Assembly (NCBI RefSeq): GCF_002155425.1
Contig: NZ_MUYG01000011.1
Location: 310,001-374,000 of the forward strand
Direction: 5' to 3'
DNA: 64,000 bases
From: Erythrobacter donghaensis
GTDB taxonomy: Bacteria; Pseudomonadota; Alphaproteobacteria; Sphingomonadales; Sphingomonadaceae
Positions 52,669 to 61,921 of this stretch are shown piece after piece. The position numbers and the translations under genes were made by a program. The notes under the pieces were generated by a model. The model saw only the letters and a list, made by a program, of their open reading frames with translations, had not been told where the DNA came from and searched no databases. The stretch's first letter is position 1; the number at the start of each line of letters is the position of its first letter.

Positions 52669-53939
52669 TGGAGCTGTTCGATCAGCTGCGCGGCATCCTC
52701 GGCATCGCGGTGCTGGTGGGCATCGCATGGGCGATCAGCGAGAACCGCTGCGCCCACCCCGGCTGGCGCTGGATATTGGGCGCATTGGCGGTGCAGGGGC
52801 TGCTGGCGGTGGTGATCCTGCGGGTGCCGGCGGTGTGGGCCGCGGTCGGCCTCGTCAACAACGCGGTGAGCGCGATCGAGGCGGCGACGCTCAAGGGATC
52901 GGCCTATATGTTCGGCTATCTCGGCGGGGCGGAGCTGCCCTTTGCGCTTAAGGAGGGCGCACAGCCGCCGCTCGTCATCGCCTTCCAGATCCTGCCGCTG
53001 GTGATCGTCTTTTCGGCGCTGTCGGCGCTGCTGTGGCATTGGGGCGTGCTGCGCTGGGCGGTCAACGGGCTCGGCTTCCTGCTGCGCCGCAGCCTCGGCG
53101 TTTCGGGCGTGGTGGGGCTGTCCGGCGGGGCGAGCGTGTTCCTCGGCGTGGTCGAGGCGCCGCTGGTCACCCGCGCGTGGTTCGCCCGCGTCTCTCGCAG
53201 CGAGCTGTTCCAGATCATGGCGTTGACCATGGCGACGATCTCGGGGGCGATCCTCGTGCTCTATGCCACCACCCTCAAGGCGACCGTGCCCGATGCGGTC
53301 GGCCACATGATCGCCGCCTCGCTGATCTCGCTCCCCGCCGCGCTGCTGATCGCGCGGCTGATGGTGCCCGCCGGGGCCGATGACACCGCGACTGAAGTCG
53401 ATAAGGAGGATCCGGGCCTGCGCTACGAAGGCAGCATCGATGCCATCGTCAAGGGCACGATGGACGGGATGCAGCTGTTCCTCGCGGTGATCGCGGTGAT
53501 TATCGTGGTTTTCGCGCTGGTCGCGCTGGTCGACGGGATGCTGGCCGCGTTGCCGCTGATCGACGGCTCGCCGCTGACGCTGAAGCGGATGCTGGGCTGG
53601 GGCCTTGCGCCCTTCATGTGGCTGCTCGGCGTGCCCTGGGGGGAGGCGCAGGCCGCGGGCGGATTGATGGGCACCAAGGCGGTGCTGAACGAATATGTCG
53701 CCTATCTCGAGCTCGCCGCATTGCCCGCAGGCACCTTCGGTCCGCGGAGCCTGCTGATCGTCACCTATGCGCTTTGCGGCGTGGCGAACCTCGCCAGCGT
53801 GGGCCTGCTGGTGTCGACCATCGGCACGCTCTGCCCCGAACGCCGCGCCGAGGCGGCGGGGCTGGGGATGAAGAGCTGGGTCGCGGGCAATCTCGCCAGC
53901 GCGATGACGGCTGCGTGGATCGGGCTGGTGACGTGGTGA
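52668..53939 (+). CDS. Concentrative nucleoside transporter family protein
   Basis: 423-residue inner-membrane protein of the CNT (NupC) family, with about ten helices, GVVGLSGGASVFLGVVEAPL in the conserved core, and the later GVPWGEAQAAGGLMGTKAVLNEYVAY block. It should import nucleosides with protons or sodium. Its ATG shares one base with the preceding stop (TGATG), so it is translationally coupled to the TMEM64-reductase fusion. Confidence 0.92.
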   Translation: MELFDQLRGILGIAVLVGIAWAISENRCAHPGWRWILGALAVQGLLAVVILRVPAVWAAVGLVNNAVSAIEAATLKGSAYMFGYLGGAELPFALKEGAQPPLVIAFQILPLVIVFSALSALLWHWGVLRWAVNGLGFLLRRSLGVSGVVGLSGGASVFLGVVEAPLVTRAWFARVSRSELFQIMALTMATISGAILVLYATTLKATVPDAVGHMIAASLISLPAALLIARLMVPAGADDTATEVDKEDPGLRYEGSIDAIVKGTMDGMQLFLAVIAVIIVVFALVALVDGMLAALPLIDGSPLTLKRMLGWGLAPFMWLLGVPWGEAQAAGGLMGTKAVLNEYVAYLELAALPAGTFGPRSLLIVTYALCGVANLASVGLLVSTIGTLCPERRAEAAGLGMKSWVAGNLASAMTAAWIGLVTW

Positions 53940-53962
53940 AGGTGACCCATCCCGTCACCCCC

Positions 53963-54047
53963 ACCCCGGTCTTGACCCGGGGTCCCGCTGTTCTTCCGCC
54001 CCAAGCTTGTCGCAAAAGGAAGCTGGGTCCCGGGTCAAGCCCGGGAC
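53963..54047. repeat. CTTGA-loop palindromes, copies d and e, in inverted orientation
   Basis: 53963-53983 (7-bp stem ACCCCGG/CCGGGGT, loop centred on CTTGA) and 54027-54047 (perfect 8-bp stem GTCCCGGG/CCCGGGAC, loop TCAAG) face each other across 43 bp. They can also pair together as one long hairpin. The region separates the nucleoside transporter from the CDP-alcohol gene and might affect mRNA stability. No T-run follows. Confidence 0.7.
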
Positions 54048-54060
54048 GGGGAGAGCTATA

Positions 54061-54666
54061 GTGTTCGACGCCAAACTGCGCCCAATGATCGACCCGCCGC
54101 TTAACCGTGCGGGCGCTTGGCTCGCGCGGGTCGGTGTCACCGCCAACGCGCTGACTTTCACCGGCCTCGCGCTGGGCCTTGCCGGAGCCGCTGCGATCGC
54201 CTTCGGCCACATCGGCTGGGGGCTCGCGCTGATCGTCGCCAACCGGCTGCTCGACGGGCTCGATGGCGCGGTCGCACGAGCGCGGGGGCCGAGCGATCTG
54301 GGCGGCTATTTCGATATTGTCGCCGATTTCGCCTTCTATGTCAGCGTGCCGGTGGGCTTCGGCATCCTCGCCCCGGCCAACCAGCTGCCCGCACTGGTGC
54401 TGGTGGCGAGCTTCGTGCTGACGGGTGTCAGCTTCCTCGCCTTTGCAGTGATCGCCGCCAAGCGCGGGGCCGAAACCACCGCACACGGGCGCAAAAGCTT
54501 CTTCTATTCCACCGGCCTCGCCGAAGGGGCCGAGACCATCGCGGTGTTTATCGCGATGTGCCTTGCTCCGGCGTGGTTCCCGGTCATCGCCTATGCCTAT
54601 GCGGCTCTGTGCGTGCTGACCGTGTTCCAGCGCAGCGCGATGGCAGCGGCAGCGTTCCGCGACTGA
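54061..54666 (+). CDS. CDP-alcohol phosphatidyltransferase family protein
   Basis: 201-residue membrane enzyme. The CDP-OH-P motif is visible as LLDGLDGAVARARG ... GGYFDIVADF, with Asp65, Asp68, Asp85 and Asp89 as metal ligands. Six membrane helices are predicted. It joins an alcohol head group to CDP-diacylglycerol; the head group cannot be told. The GTG at 54061 follows GGGGAGAGC, and the in-frame extension to 54007 lies in the palindrome region. Confidence 0.88.
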   Translation: MFDAKLRPMIDPPLNRAGAWLARVGVTANALTFTGLALGLAGAAAIAFGHIGWGLALIVANRLLDGLDGAVARARGPSDLGGYFDIVADFAFYVSVPVGFGILAPANQLPALVLVASFVLTGVSFLAFAVIAAKRGAETTAHGRKSFFYSTGLAEGAETIAVFIAMCLAPAWFPVIAYAYAALCVLTVFQRSAMAAAAFRD

Positions 54667-54670
54667 CGTA

Positions 54671-55477
54671 TTAACGCTGCCCGATCTGGCGGGCAACCCG
54701 ATCGCGCAATTCGGCGATCCGCGCGGCATTGGCGCCGAGATCGCTTACCCCGACCCGGCTGACCGAGCGGAAGTTGATCTCGTTCTCGTCGATCCGGGCG
54801 ACGACATCGTCCTTGAAGCCGAACCAGAAGCTTTCCGCCACGCCTTCCACGGTGCCCGTGGCCGGATCGGGGCGAATGTCCTTGAAGCCCATGTTGCCCA
54901 TCGCCGCGGCGACCGCGGCAATCGCATCGGTTTGGCTCGCCCCGGCGAGCGGCAACGGGGCCAGCGTCGCATAGCGATCGGTGATGATCTGCGCGTGCGA
55001 CTTGATCGCCAGTTCGGGCGGCTTGTTCTTGTAGAGATCAAGCTCACGCAGCGGCACCTGATAATCGCTCAGCGGGTTGGCTCCGGCCTCGTCACGTGCG
55101 GCCATCGTCGCCGCCGAGAAGGCGGGCGGATTGGCGGTGTCGGTCGCGACATCATGGATCGGATTGGCCTCGGCCTTGCTCCCGGCGTTGAGGAACATCA
55201 CCAGCGCCGCGCCGGGCACAAGCAGGCCAAGGATCGCCACCGAGATCAGCCCGTTGTGGCGCGGGGTCATCCGCGCGGCCAGCACCAGCGAGACCAGCGC
55301 AACAAGCGCAGTCACCCCCAGCACGATCATTCCGCCGAAAAAGGTCAGCGTCATCAGGCCGAACTGCCACCCCCAGACGCCCAGCTTGGTGCCGAGCGCG
55401 GAGACCGCGAAATAGACCGGCAGGAAGGCCAGCAGGCCGAGGACGAGTTTGGTATGCTTGGGAAGGTTTTTCATCAT
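54671..55477 (-). CDS. DUF1499 membrane protein
   Basis: 268-residue protein. Three membrane helices (about 10-28, 34-66 and 75-97) precede an extracytoplasmic DUF1499 domain (about 140-265) with ITDRYATLAPLPLAGASQTD, GTVEGVAESFWFGFKDDVVARI and SRVGVSDLGANAARI. The domain is widespread and of unknown function. Two adjacent ATGs (55477, 55474) are candidates; there is no strong ribosome site. It is divergent from the cytochrome gene. Confidence 0.85.
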   Translation of the reverse strand: MMKNLPKHTKLVLGLLAFLPVYFAVSALGTKLGVWGWQFGLMTLTFFGGMIVLGVTALVALVSLVLAARMTPRHNGLISVAILGLLVPGAALVMFLNAGSKAEANPIHDVATDTANPPAFSAATMAARDEAGANPLSDYQVPLRELDLYKNKPPELAIKSHAQIITDRYATLAPLPLAGASQTDAIAAVAAAMGNMGFKDIRPDPATGTVEGVAESFWFGFKDDVVARIDENEINFRSVSRVGVSDLGANAARIAELRDRVARQIGQR

Positions 55478-55681
55478 GGCGCAAAGCATAGCGCCGCCCG
55501 CCTGCATGGCAATCTTTACGGCAATCGGCAGGAAACCCTTTTCCACCTCGCGCGTTAGGCTCATACGGTATCTGGGGAGAGGGTCTTGCCGCAGCGTGAA
55601 GTCCCGCTTTCCATGCCCGATAATCTGGGTTATGGCCCGCTGGGATGCGGGAGGAACAAGTTGTTCAGAGGACAAACGACT

Positions 55682-56179
55682 ATGAAGCGTAATTTCCTGA
55701 TGGGCGCGGCCGCGCTGGCGGCGCTCGCTACTCTTTCGGCTTGCGGCGGCAAGCAGGCTGACGATACGGCGGCTCCGGCTGCCACCGATACGGCGGCTGC
55801 TACGCCGGCGATGACCGAGACCCCGGCTGCTGCGGCTGCCGATGGTGCCAAGCTTGAATATGCCAGCTTCACCACCGATGTCGCTGCGGGCGAAAAGACC
55901 TTCGCGCTGTGCCGTTCGTGCCACGTGCTCGACGAAGGCGTGAACCGCGTCGGCCCGTCGCTCTACAACGTGGTCGGCCGTCCGGCCGGTTCGGTTGCCG
56001 GCTATTCCTACTCGGATGCCAACAAGGGCAGCGGCGTGACCTGGACCGAGGAAGTCCTGTTCGAATACCTCGAAGATCCCAAGGCGTTCATGCCGGGCAC
56101 CAAGATGGCCTTCCCGGGCATCAAGGATGCGCAGGATCGTGCGAATCTGGTGGCCTATCTCGCCAGCACCAAGAAGTAA
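55682..56179 (+). CDS. Lipid-anchored class I cytochrome c
   Basis: 165-residue protein. The lipobox LSAC (Cys21) is followed by an Ala/Thr/Pro-rich tether (about 25-58) and a cytochrome c fold with heme motif CRSCH (Cys77, Cys80, His81), RVGPSLYNVVGRPAG, and the axial Met in GTKMAF (Met132). It resembles the mitochondrial-type cytochrome c2/c552 carriers and should shuttle electrons at the periplasmic membrane face. The lipobox rather than a cleaved signal is the notable point. Confidence 0.92.
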   Translation: MKRNFLMGAAALAALATLSACGGKQADDTAAPAATDTAAATPAMTETPAAAAADGAKLEYASFTTDVAAGEKTFALCRSCHVLDEGVNRVGPSLYNVVGRPAGSVAGYSYSDANKGSGVTWTEEVLFEYLEDPKAFMPGTKMAFPGIKDAQDRANLVAYLASTKK

Positions 56180-56200
56180 TTCGTCGCCCTTTCGGGCATG

Positions 56201-56240
56201 AAAATCGGGCGGCGCAGGTTTTGGCCTGCGCCGCCCTTTT
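56201..56240. terminator. Strong bidirectional terminator
   Basis: Perfect 12-bp stem GGGCGGCGCAGG/CCTGCGCCGCCC (56207-56218 with 56225-56236), 6-nt loop, TTTT on the plus side (56237-56240) and AAAA (56201-56204) on the other. It serves the cytochrome gene and the convergent halogenase gene. Confidence 0.92.
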
Positions 56241-56263
56241 CCATGCGGTCGATGAGGTGAGCC

Positions 56264-57787
56264 TCAGGCCGCCAACAGCGCCGCGTCGACCGGGCAGTGG
56301 CGGGCGAGATATTGCTCGTGGCTCGGCAGGCCCGCTACCGCGCGGCTCATCAGCGTGCGCAGGTTGGCGAGGAATTCGGCCAGCTGGTCCTCGCTCATCC
56401 GGTCGGCCATCGGGTCGTAATCGGCGGGCATGATCCCCTGACCCAGCATCACCTGCACCCAGCTCGCCTCGCGGAACAGGTCGTCGACGTCGCGGCCCAC
56501 GCGGCCCGAAGCGCCGAACAGCGCAAGCTTGTGGGTGAGGCTGTCGGGCACCGCCATGTGCTTGCAATAGCGCCAGAACTCGGTGTCCTCGCGGGTCGTC
56601 TGGTGATAGTGCAGGATCAGGAAATCGCGTATCTGCGCGAACTCGGCAGCGCAGCGGCGGTTGTATTCCTCGCGCATCGCCGAAGGGTCTCCGGCGCGCG
56701 GGAAGAGCTGGATCAGACGGCTGACATGTGACTGGATCAGGTGGATCGAGGTCGATTCGAGCGGCTCGAGAAACCCGCTCGACAGCCCGATCGCCGCGCA
56801 ATTGTGCGCCCAGAAGGCCTCGCGCCGCCCGGTGGTGAAGCGGATCGGGCGCGGATCGCCCAGCGCGCGGGTATCGAGGCCCGCCAGCAGGGTGTCAGCG
56901 GCGGCATCGTCACTGGTGAATCCGCTTGAATAGACGTGGCCGTTGCCGGTGCGGTGCTGCAAGGGGATGCGCCATTGCCAGCCCGCATCCTTGGCGGTGG
57001 CGCGGGTATAGGGCACCAGCACCGGCAGGCGTTCGGAGGGCACCGCCAGCGCGCGGTCGCAGGGAAGCCACCGCGACCAGTCCTGATAGCCCACGCCCAA
57101 CTCCTCGCCGAGGAGCAGCGAGCGGAAGCCGGTGCAGTCGATGAAGAAATCGCCCGCAACCGTGGTGCCGTTCTGGAGGGTGATTGCGCGGATATCGCCG
57201 CTCTCGCCGTCGCGCTGAACGCTCTGGACGATACCTTCGGTGCGCGTCACACCGCGCGCTTCGGAATAGGCGCGCAGGAACAGGGCATAGCGGCTGGCGT
57301 CGAAGTGATAGGCATAGGCAAGCCCCGCCATCGCGGTGTTGCCGACCCGGTCGAGCTTGCCGAAGCGCGCCTGATCGGCCGCCATCTGGTGCAGCGACCA
57401 GTTCCACAATCCCTTGGGATCGCCCGCCGCCCCGGCGCTGCGGCGCCAGTGGTGGTGGAAGGCGACATTGCCGACCGTCATCCCGGTCTCGCCGAAGGTG
57501 TGGAGATAGCGGCTGCCCTTGCTCCCCCAGTCGACGAATTCGATCCCGAGCTTGAAGGTGCCCGATGTGGCGCGCAGGAATTCGTGCTCGTCGATGCCGA
57601 GGATCGTGTTGAGGCGGATGATCTGCGGAATCGTCGCCTCGCCCACGCCAACCGTGCCGATCGCCTCGCTTTCGACCAGCTCGATCGTCAGCCGCTCGCC
57701 CAGCAGCCGGGCGAAGGCCGCAGCGGTGATCCACCCCGCGGTCCCGCCGCCCACAATCACCAATCGTGTCACCTCAGGCCTGTCCAT
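56264..57787 (-). CDS. Flavin-dependent (tryptophan-type) halogenase 1
   Basis: 507-residue flavoprotein. Conserved features are the FAD motif GGGTAGW (13-19), the catalytic Lys79 in [19 protein letters not shown] at 269-275 (the GWxWxIP halogenase motif) and the EPLESTSI loop with Glu344. It uses FADH2 and oxygen to make hypohalous acid, which Lys79 delivers to an aromatic ring. The substrate is unknown; relatives beside TonB receptors often brominate indoles. It follows the DUF6445 gene by 19 bp and is part of a locus with a TonB receptor and a second halogenase. Confidence 0.93.
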   Translation of the reverse strand: MDRPEVTRLVIVGGGTAGWITAAAFARLLGERLTIELVESEAIGTVGVGEATIPQIIRLNTILGIDEHEFLRATSGTFKLGIEFVDWGSKGSRYLHTFGETGMTVGNVAFHHHWRRSAGAAGDPKGLWNWSLHQMAADQARFGKLDRVGNTAMAGLAYAYHFDASRYALFLRAYSEARGVTRTEGIVQSVQRDGESGDIRAITLQNGTTVAGDFFIDCTGFRSLLLGEELGVGYQDWSRWLPCDRALAVPSERLPVLVPYTRATAKDAGWQWRIPLQHRTGNGHVYSSGFTSDDAAADTLLAGLDTRALGDPRPIRFTTGRREAFWAHNCAAIGLSSGFLEPLESTSIHLIQSHVSRLIQLFPRAGDPSAMREEYNRRCAAEFAQIRDFLILHYHQTTREDTEFWRYCKHMAVPDSLTHKLALFGASGRVGRDVDDLFREASWVQVMLGQGIMPADYDPMADRMSEDQLAEFLANLRTLMSRAVAGLPSHEQYLARHCPVDAALLAA

Positions 57788-57806
57788 TTTCCGTTCCCCT
57801 GACGCC

Positions 57807-58556
57807 TCACCCCGCCGCCGGGCGGAAGAAGGCGTTGATCGTCAGCCGCCCCGCGCGCGGATCGGCGCTGAGGGGGGCTGCGTTGTCGATGACCCCGCTG
57901 TGGAGGATATTGCCGCGGTAGAACACCGCGCTGTTGAAGGTGCCGGGCACCACATGGGTGCGCTCGAAATGCGGAGTACCGTCGGTGGTGTAGGCGGCCG
58001 GCGGCAGGCCGGTGCGCGCGACATCGGCCTGCAAGGCGGCGGCGTAGCGCGGGAAATCTGTCTGGGTCAGCGCCTCCAGCCCGGTCGAGCGGTGGCGGAA
58101 GAAGGCCGTCCCACCCGCTTGTCTGGCATCGGGCCCGCCGGGGTGGAGGTAGAGCATCATCGCGACCTGGGTGGGATCGGTGCCATCGACATGCGGCAGG
58201 CGCTGGATCGGGGCGAGTTCTGCGGGCGGGGTGGTGACGAGCGAATACCACGCCTGCATCTCCCACGCCCGGCCATAGGGGCCGAACCATTGATCGAGCA
58301 GCGGCGCAAGCTTGGTCAGCCACGCCGCACAGACCGCCGGATCGAGCGCGGCGCGCACCCCCGGATATTGCGGCGTGATTTTTGCAAAATTTTGCAAACA
58401 GGCCTGCGAAATCACCGCTTCGGGAGATTCGAGCATCCCGTCGATGGTCACAAGCCTATGATTGGCTGATGAAAAATGATCGACCCGCGGATTTGCGAGC
58501 GCAATGCCCCAGTCCTGCGCGGGCGCGACGGGGCGCGAGATGGGGCTGATCGTCAT
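57807..58556 (-). CDS. DUF6445-family protein, possible Fe(II)/2OG-like oxygenase
   Basis: 249-residue protein. A double-stranded beta-helix-like core is suggested by LPHVDGTDPTQVAMMLYL (HxD) and, about 110 residues later, NILHSGVIDN (distal His), with a following RLTINAFF strand. This facial-triad pattern fits prolyl-hydroxylase-type oxygenases, but the assignment is inference. The family recurs beside halogenases and TonB receptors. The start at 58556 is preferred over upstream in-frame ATGs that run into the promoter region. Confidence 0.82.
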   Translation of the reverse strand: MTISPISRPVAPAQDWGIALANPRVDHFSSANHRLVTIDGMLESPEAVISQACLQNFAKITPQYPGVRAALDPAVCAAWLTKLAPLLDQWFGPYGRAWEMQAWYSLVTTPPAELAPIQRLPHVDGTDPTQVAMMLYLHPGGPDARQAGGTAFFRHRSTGLEALTQTDFPRYAAALQADVARTGLPPAAYTTDGTPHFERTHVVPGTFNSAVFYRGNILHSGVIDNAAPLSADPRAGRLTINAFFRPAAG

Positions 58557-58939
58557 GCGCCGGAGCCTATCAAATCCCGGTGAACACTCCAAGGCAGATG
58601 GATAAAATACTGGAATATCTGGAGAATTGACCAAGTCTGAGGCTGCGGAAGATGTCCCGTGATCCGCAATGCCGCTCGCGCCTCGATGTTGCAGTGCGGC
58701 ATGAGGCAGCGGCGCGGAAAACTGTGTCAATCGGGCAACAATTGCGCTGGAAGATCGGTCTGGCGGCCCCGATTGCCTCACGAGGTATCAATCTAACCAA
58801 TTGAAAGAGAATGCGTAGATGCTCTGCAAACGATGACATGGCAGTTCTGTGAATTGGCGATTTACGCGCCGCTCGCAATCCGCTATGAAAAAAACTGCAA
58901 AAGCGCATGGTCAACAGCGCTTGCGGGAGGGGACTTCTG
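58557..58939. promoter_or_regulatory. Divergent control region of the halogenase/receptor locus with a LacI-type operator
   Basis: 383 bp without genes, more A/T-rich than its surroundings, must hold promoters for DUF6445-halogenase 1 (minus) and the TonB receptor (plus). At 58825-58838, TGCAAACGATGACA fits the LacI-family operator pattern TGNNANCGNTNNCA at all eight fixed positions, about 100 bp before the receptor gene. A LacI-type regulator is encoded at the end of the same locus. Clear -35/-10 boxes were not identified. Confidence 0.45.
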
Positions 58940-61750
58940 ATGAAAAAGAACGGGATCAATGTGAGCGCGCGCCTGCTGTGCGGGGCCGCAACCTTTATGG
59001 CGCTGGCGGTGACGGGCGCGCCGGTCATGGCGCAGGACGCCGAAGAGCCGGATACGGTCGCCGAAGAAGAGACCGAAAACGCCATCATCGTCACCGGCAT
59101 CCGCCAGTCGATCCAGTCCTCGCTCGATGCCAAGCGCAACGCGACCTCGATCGTCGAAGTGATCACCGCTGAAGACCTCGGCCTGCTGCCCGACCTCTCG
59201 ATCGCCGATACGCTCGCGCGTCTGCCCGGCGTCACCGCCCAGCGCGTGCGCGGTCGTTCGCAGCAGGTCTCGATCCGCGGCCTCGGCCCGGACTTCAGCC
59301 TCGCGCTGCTCAATGGCCGCGAAGTGGTCTCGGCGGGTAACAACCGCGGGATCGAATTCGACCAGTTCCCGTCCGAACTCATCGGCACCGGCATTGTCTA
59401 CAAGACCGGCGACGCCCAGCTTGCCGCCATCGGCATCGCCGGCGCGGTCGACCTTCGCACCGTCAAGCCGCTCGATTCGAACAAGCGCCAGATCACCGTG
59501 TCGGGCACCTACACGATCAACGATCAGGGCTCGCTCAACCCCGATTTCGGCGCGGACGGCTATCGCTTCTTTGCCAGCTACATCGATCAGAACGCCGATG
59601 GCACCATCGGCTGGTCGCTGGGTGCGACCACGCAGTCGATCCCGACCCAGATCATCCAGCGCGAGCTGAAGACCAACAACGGCCAGGTTGCCCGCACCGC
59701 TGGCGGCGTGATCTTCCCGCGCGACAATCCGCGTCAGGGCTCGCAAAGCCGCGAGTTCAAGCGCACCTCGGTCGCCGGCAGCCTGCAGTTCGAGCCGAGC
59801 GACAGCTTCTCGCTGACTCTCGACACGTTCTATACCAAGACCGACGACAGCGGCATCTTCCGCGGCACCGAAACCCCGATTGCATCGTGGAGCTTCGACG
59901 GCGGCGCGCAGGTCGACAACGTCACCGGATCGGGCCCCTTCGCGGAAAGTGCGACCTATTCGAACGTCTATCCGATCCTGCGCACCGACACCGAAGGCGC
60001 CGAATCGGAGATCTTCGCGATCGGCGGCAACATGGAGTGGAAGGCGACCGACAACCTCGGCTTCGTGGTGGATTATGGCTATTCGACGCTGAACCGCGAC
60101 GATGTGGATTACGAATCCTACGCTGGAACGGGGCCCAACGGCACCGGCCCTGCCGACCGCCTGACCTTCAATTTCGCGCCTGACGGCCAGTACACCATCG
60201 ACAGCCAGCTCGATTACACCGATCCGGGCAACCTGCTGCTGATCGATCCGGGCGGCTGGGGCCAGGTCGGCTTCCTGCGCGTGCCGGAAACCAATGACGA
60301 GCTGCATCAGCTGCGCGCCGAAACCTATTGGGAGTTCGACGGCGGCTTCATCGACCGGATCGTCGCCGGCTGGCTCTACACCGATCGCTCGAAGGATTTC
60401 GACAACAACGGCATCTTCCTGCGCGCGGGCCGCGGCTTCACCAACGGCCCGGGCGGAAACAGAGCCCCGATCCCCGGCGACACCATCATCGGCCAGAGCA
60501 ATTCCAAGGGCATCGGGCTCGATATCCTCGCCTATGATCCGTCCTCGCTGCTGACCGACGGCACCTATGTGCAGCAGGCCGCGACCGACGACACCGAATG
60601 GCTGGTCGAGGAGAAGATCCACAACTTCTACATCCAGGCCAATATCGATGGCGACATCGGCTCGGTGCCGGTGCGCGGCAACATCGGCCTGCGCTATGTC
60701 GACACCAAGCAGTCCTCGACCGGTACGCTGACCGGCGGCGCGATCAACGACGTCAGCTTCAGCTACGACAACTGGCTGCCGAGCATGAACCTCAGCTTCG
60801 AGATGATGCCGGATACCTTCATCCGCGTCGCCTTCGCGCAGACGATCACCCGCGCGCGGCTCGATCAGCTGGCGGCGAACCAGAACCTGACGGTCAACAA
60901 CAATGTCTGTCAGGACACCAACGGCGACCAGTTGGTTGACAGGGTGCTGCCCGGTACCTTCGATCCGCCGTCGAACGTCTGCTTCAATCTCGGCGGGGGC
61001 AATCCGTTCCTGCAGCCTTACCGGTCGACGTCTTACGACATCTCCTTCGAGAAGTATTTCTCGCCCGGCACAGCGATCATCGTTGCCGCGTTCCACAAGG
61101 ATCTGTCTGACTGGGTGGTCAATCTCAACGAGACCTTCGATCTCAGCCAGCAGATCGTCAATTCAGGTGCGGGTGGGATTCTGCAGACCAACCCCGAAGT
61201 GGCGCTCGGCAACTTCAACGGCCCGGTCAACTTCTCGGACGGCAAGATCACCGGGATCGAAGGCACGGTGCGTCTGAACTTCGGCGACTTCAGCAATGCG
61301 CTGGATGGCTTCGGCGGGTTCTACTCGATCACCTATTCGGATGCCGAGATCACCCCTCCGGGCACTCAGCCGATCGCGATCCCGGGCTATTCGGATCTCA
61401 CCTGGTCGGGCGACATCTTCTACGAAAAGAGCGGTTTCCGCGCCAAGCTCGCCGCACGTCACCGCGGTGCCTTCCTCTCGGAAGTGCCGAACTTCTCGGG
61501 CGGGCTCGAAGGGGCGCAGGCGCAGAGCGAAACCATCCTCGACGCGCAGATCGGCTACACTTTCGAAAAGGAAGGCAGCTTCCTCAACGGGGTGCAGATC
61601 CTCGCCGAAGTGTTCAACCTTACCGACGAGCCCTTCGTGACCGAGAATGCGCTGCGCAACGCTGCGAACACGGAAACCATCGGGTTCTTCCCGAGCCGTC
61701 ACGAACTTTACGGGCGCACCTTCCAGTTCACGCTGCGCAAGGCATTCTGA
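58940..61750 (+). CDS. TonB-dependent outer-membrane receptor
   Basis: 936-residue protein. A signal peptide ends at APVMAQDAEE. The TonB box region (about 45-60, TENAIIVTGIRQSIQSSLDA) leads into the plug (IVEVITAEDLGLLPDLSIADTLARLPGV and RGLGPDF). The barrel ends in FTLRKAF, with a terminal Phe. The RQSIQSSLDAKR form is typical of the Xanthomonas/Caulobacter family (TIGR01782) that imports oligosaccharides and aromatic glycosides. A GGGAGGGG ribosome site fixes ATG 58940. The neighbouring halogenases suggest an aromatic ligand. Confidence 0.95.
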   Translation: MKKNGINVSARLLCGAATFMALAVTGAPVMAQDAEEPDTVAEEETENAIIVTGIRQSIQSSLDAKRNATSIVEVITAEDLGLLPDLSIADTLARLPGVTAQRVRGRSQQVSIRGLGPDFSLALLNGREVVSAGNNRGIEFDQFPSELIGTGIVYKTGDAQLAAIGIAGAVDLRTVKPLDSNKRQITVSGTYTINDQGSLNPDFGADGYRFFASYIDQNADGTIGWSLGATTQSIPTQIIQRELKTNNGQVARTAGGVIFPRDNPRQGSQSREFKRTSVAGSLQFEPSDSFSLTLDTFYTKTDDSGIFRGTETPIASWSFDGGAQVDNVTGSGPFAESATYSNVYPILRTDTEGAESEIFAIGGNMEWKATDNLGFVVDYGYSTLNRDDVDYESYAGTGPNGTGPADRLTFNFAPDGQYTIDSQLDYTDPGNLLLIDPGGWGQVGFLRVPETNDELHQLRAETYWEFDGGFIDRIVAGWLYTDRSKDFDNNGIFLRAGRGFTNGPGGNRAPIPGDTIIGQSNSKGIGLDILAYDPSSLLTDGTYVQQAATDDTEWLVEEKIHNFYIQANIDGDIGSVPVRGNIGLRYVDTKQSSTGTLTGGAINDVSFSYDNWLPSMNLSFEMMPDTFIRVAFAQTITRARLDQLAANQNLTVNNNVCQDTNGDQLVDRVLPGTFDPPSNVCFNLGGGNPFLQPYRSTSYDISFEKYFSPGTAIIVAAFHKDLSDWVVNLNETFDLSQQIVNSGAGGILQTNPEVALGNFNGPVNFSDGKITGIEGTVRLNFGDFSNALDGFGGFYSITYSDAEITPPGTQPIAIPGYSDLTWSGDIFYEKSGFRAKLAARHRGAFLSEVPNFSGGLEGAQAQSETILDAQIGYTFEKEGSFLNGVQILAEVFNLTDEPFVTENALRNAANTETIGFFPSRHELYGRTFQFTLRKAF

Positions 61751-61788
61751 CGGATAGAGCCCTTGGGTCGCATTGAGGGTTGCAGGAA

Positions 61789-61815
61789 GGGCTCGCCGGG
61801 AACGGCGGGCCCTTT
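61789..61815 (+). terminator. Terminator after the TonB receptor gene
   Basis: 10-bp stem with one mismatch (61789-61798 with 61803-61812), loop GGAA, then TTT. It lies about 40 nt past the stop codon. Confidence 0.75.
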
Positions 61816-61921
61816 CGGTTTTCGGTGCAGGCCGGGCAAGAGCATCGCGCGGGCCGGGCAAGAGCGTTGTCAGATCATTGTGCACCCGTTGCCGGTGCGT
61901 GGTGCGCAGATGTTCACGAAA

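Noticed and set aside
58883..61096. A 737-codon minus-strand frame across the TonB receptor gene
   Set aside because: It is antisense to a receptor with full signature motifs, and its own translation has no recognisable domain or ribosome site.
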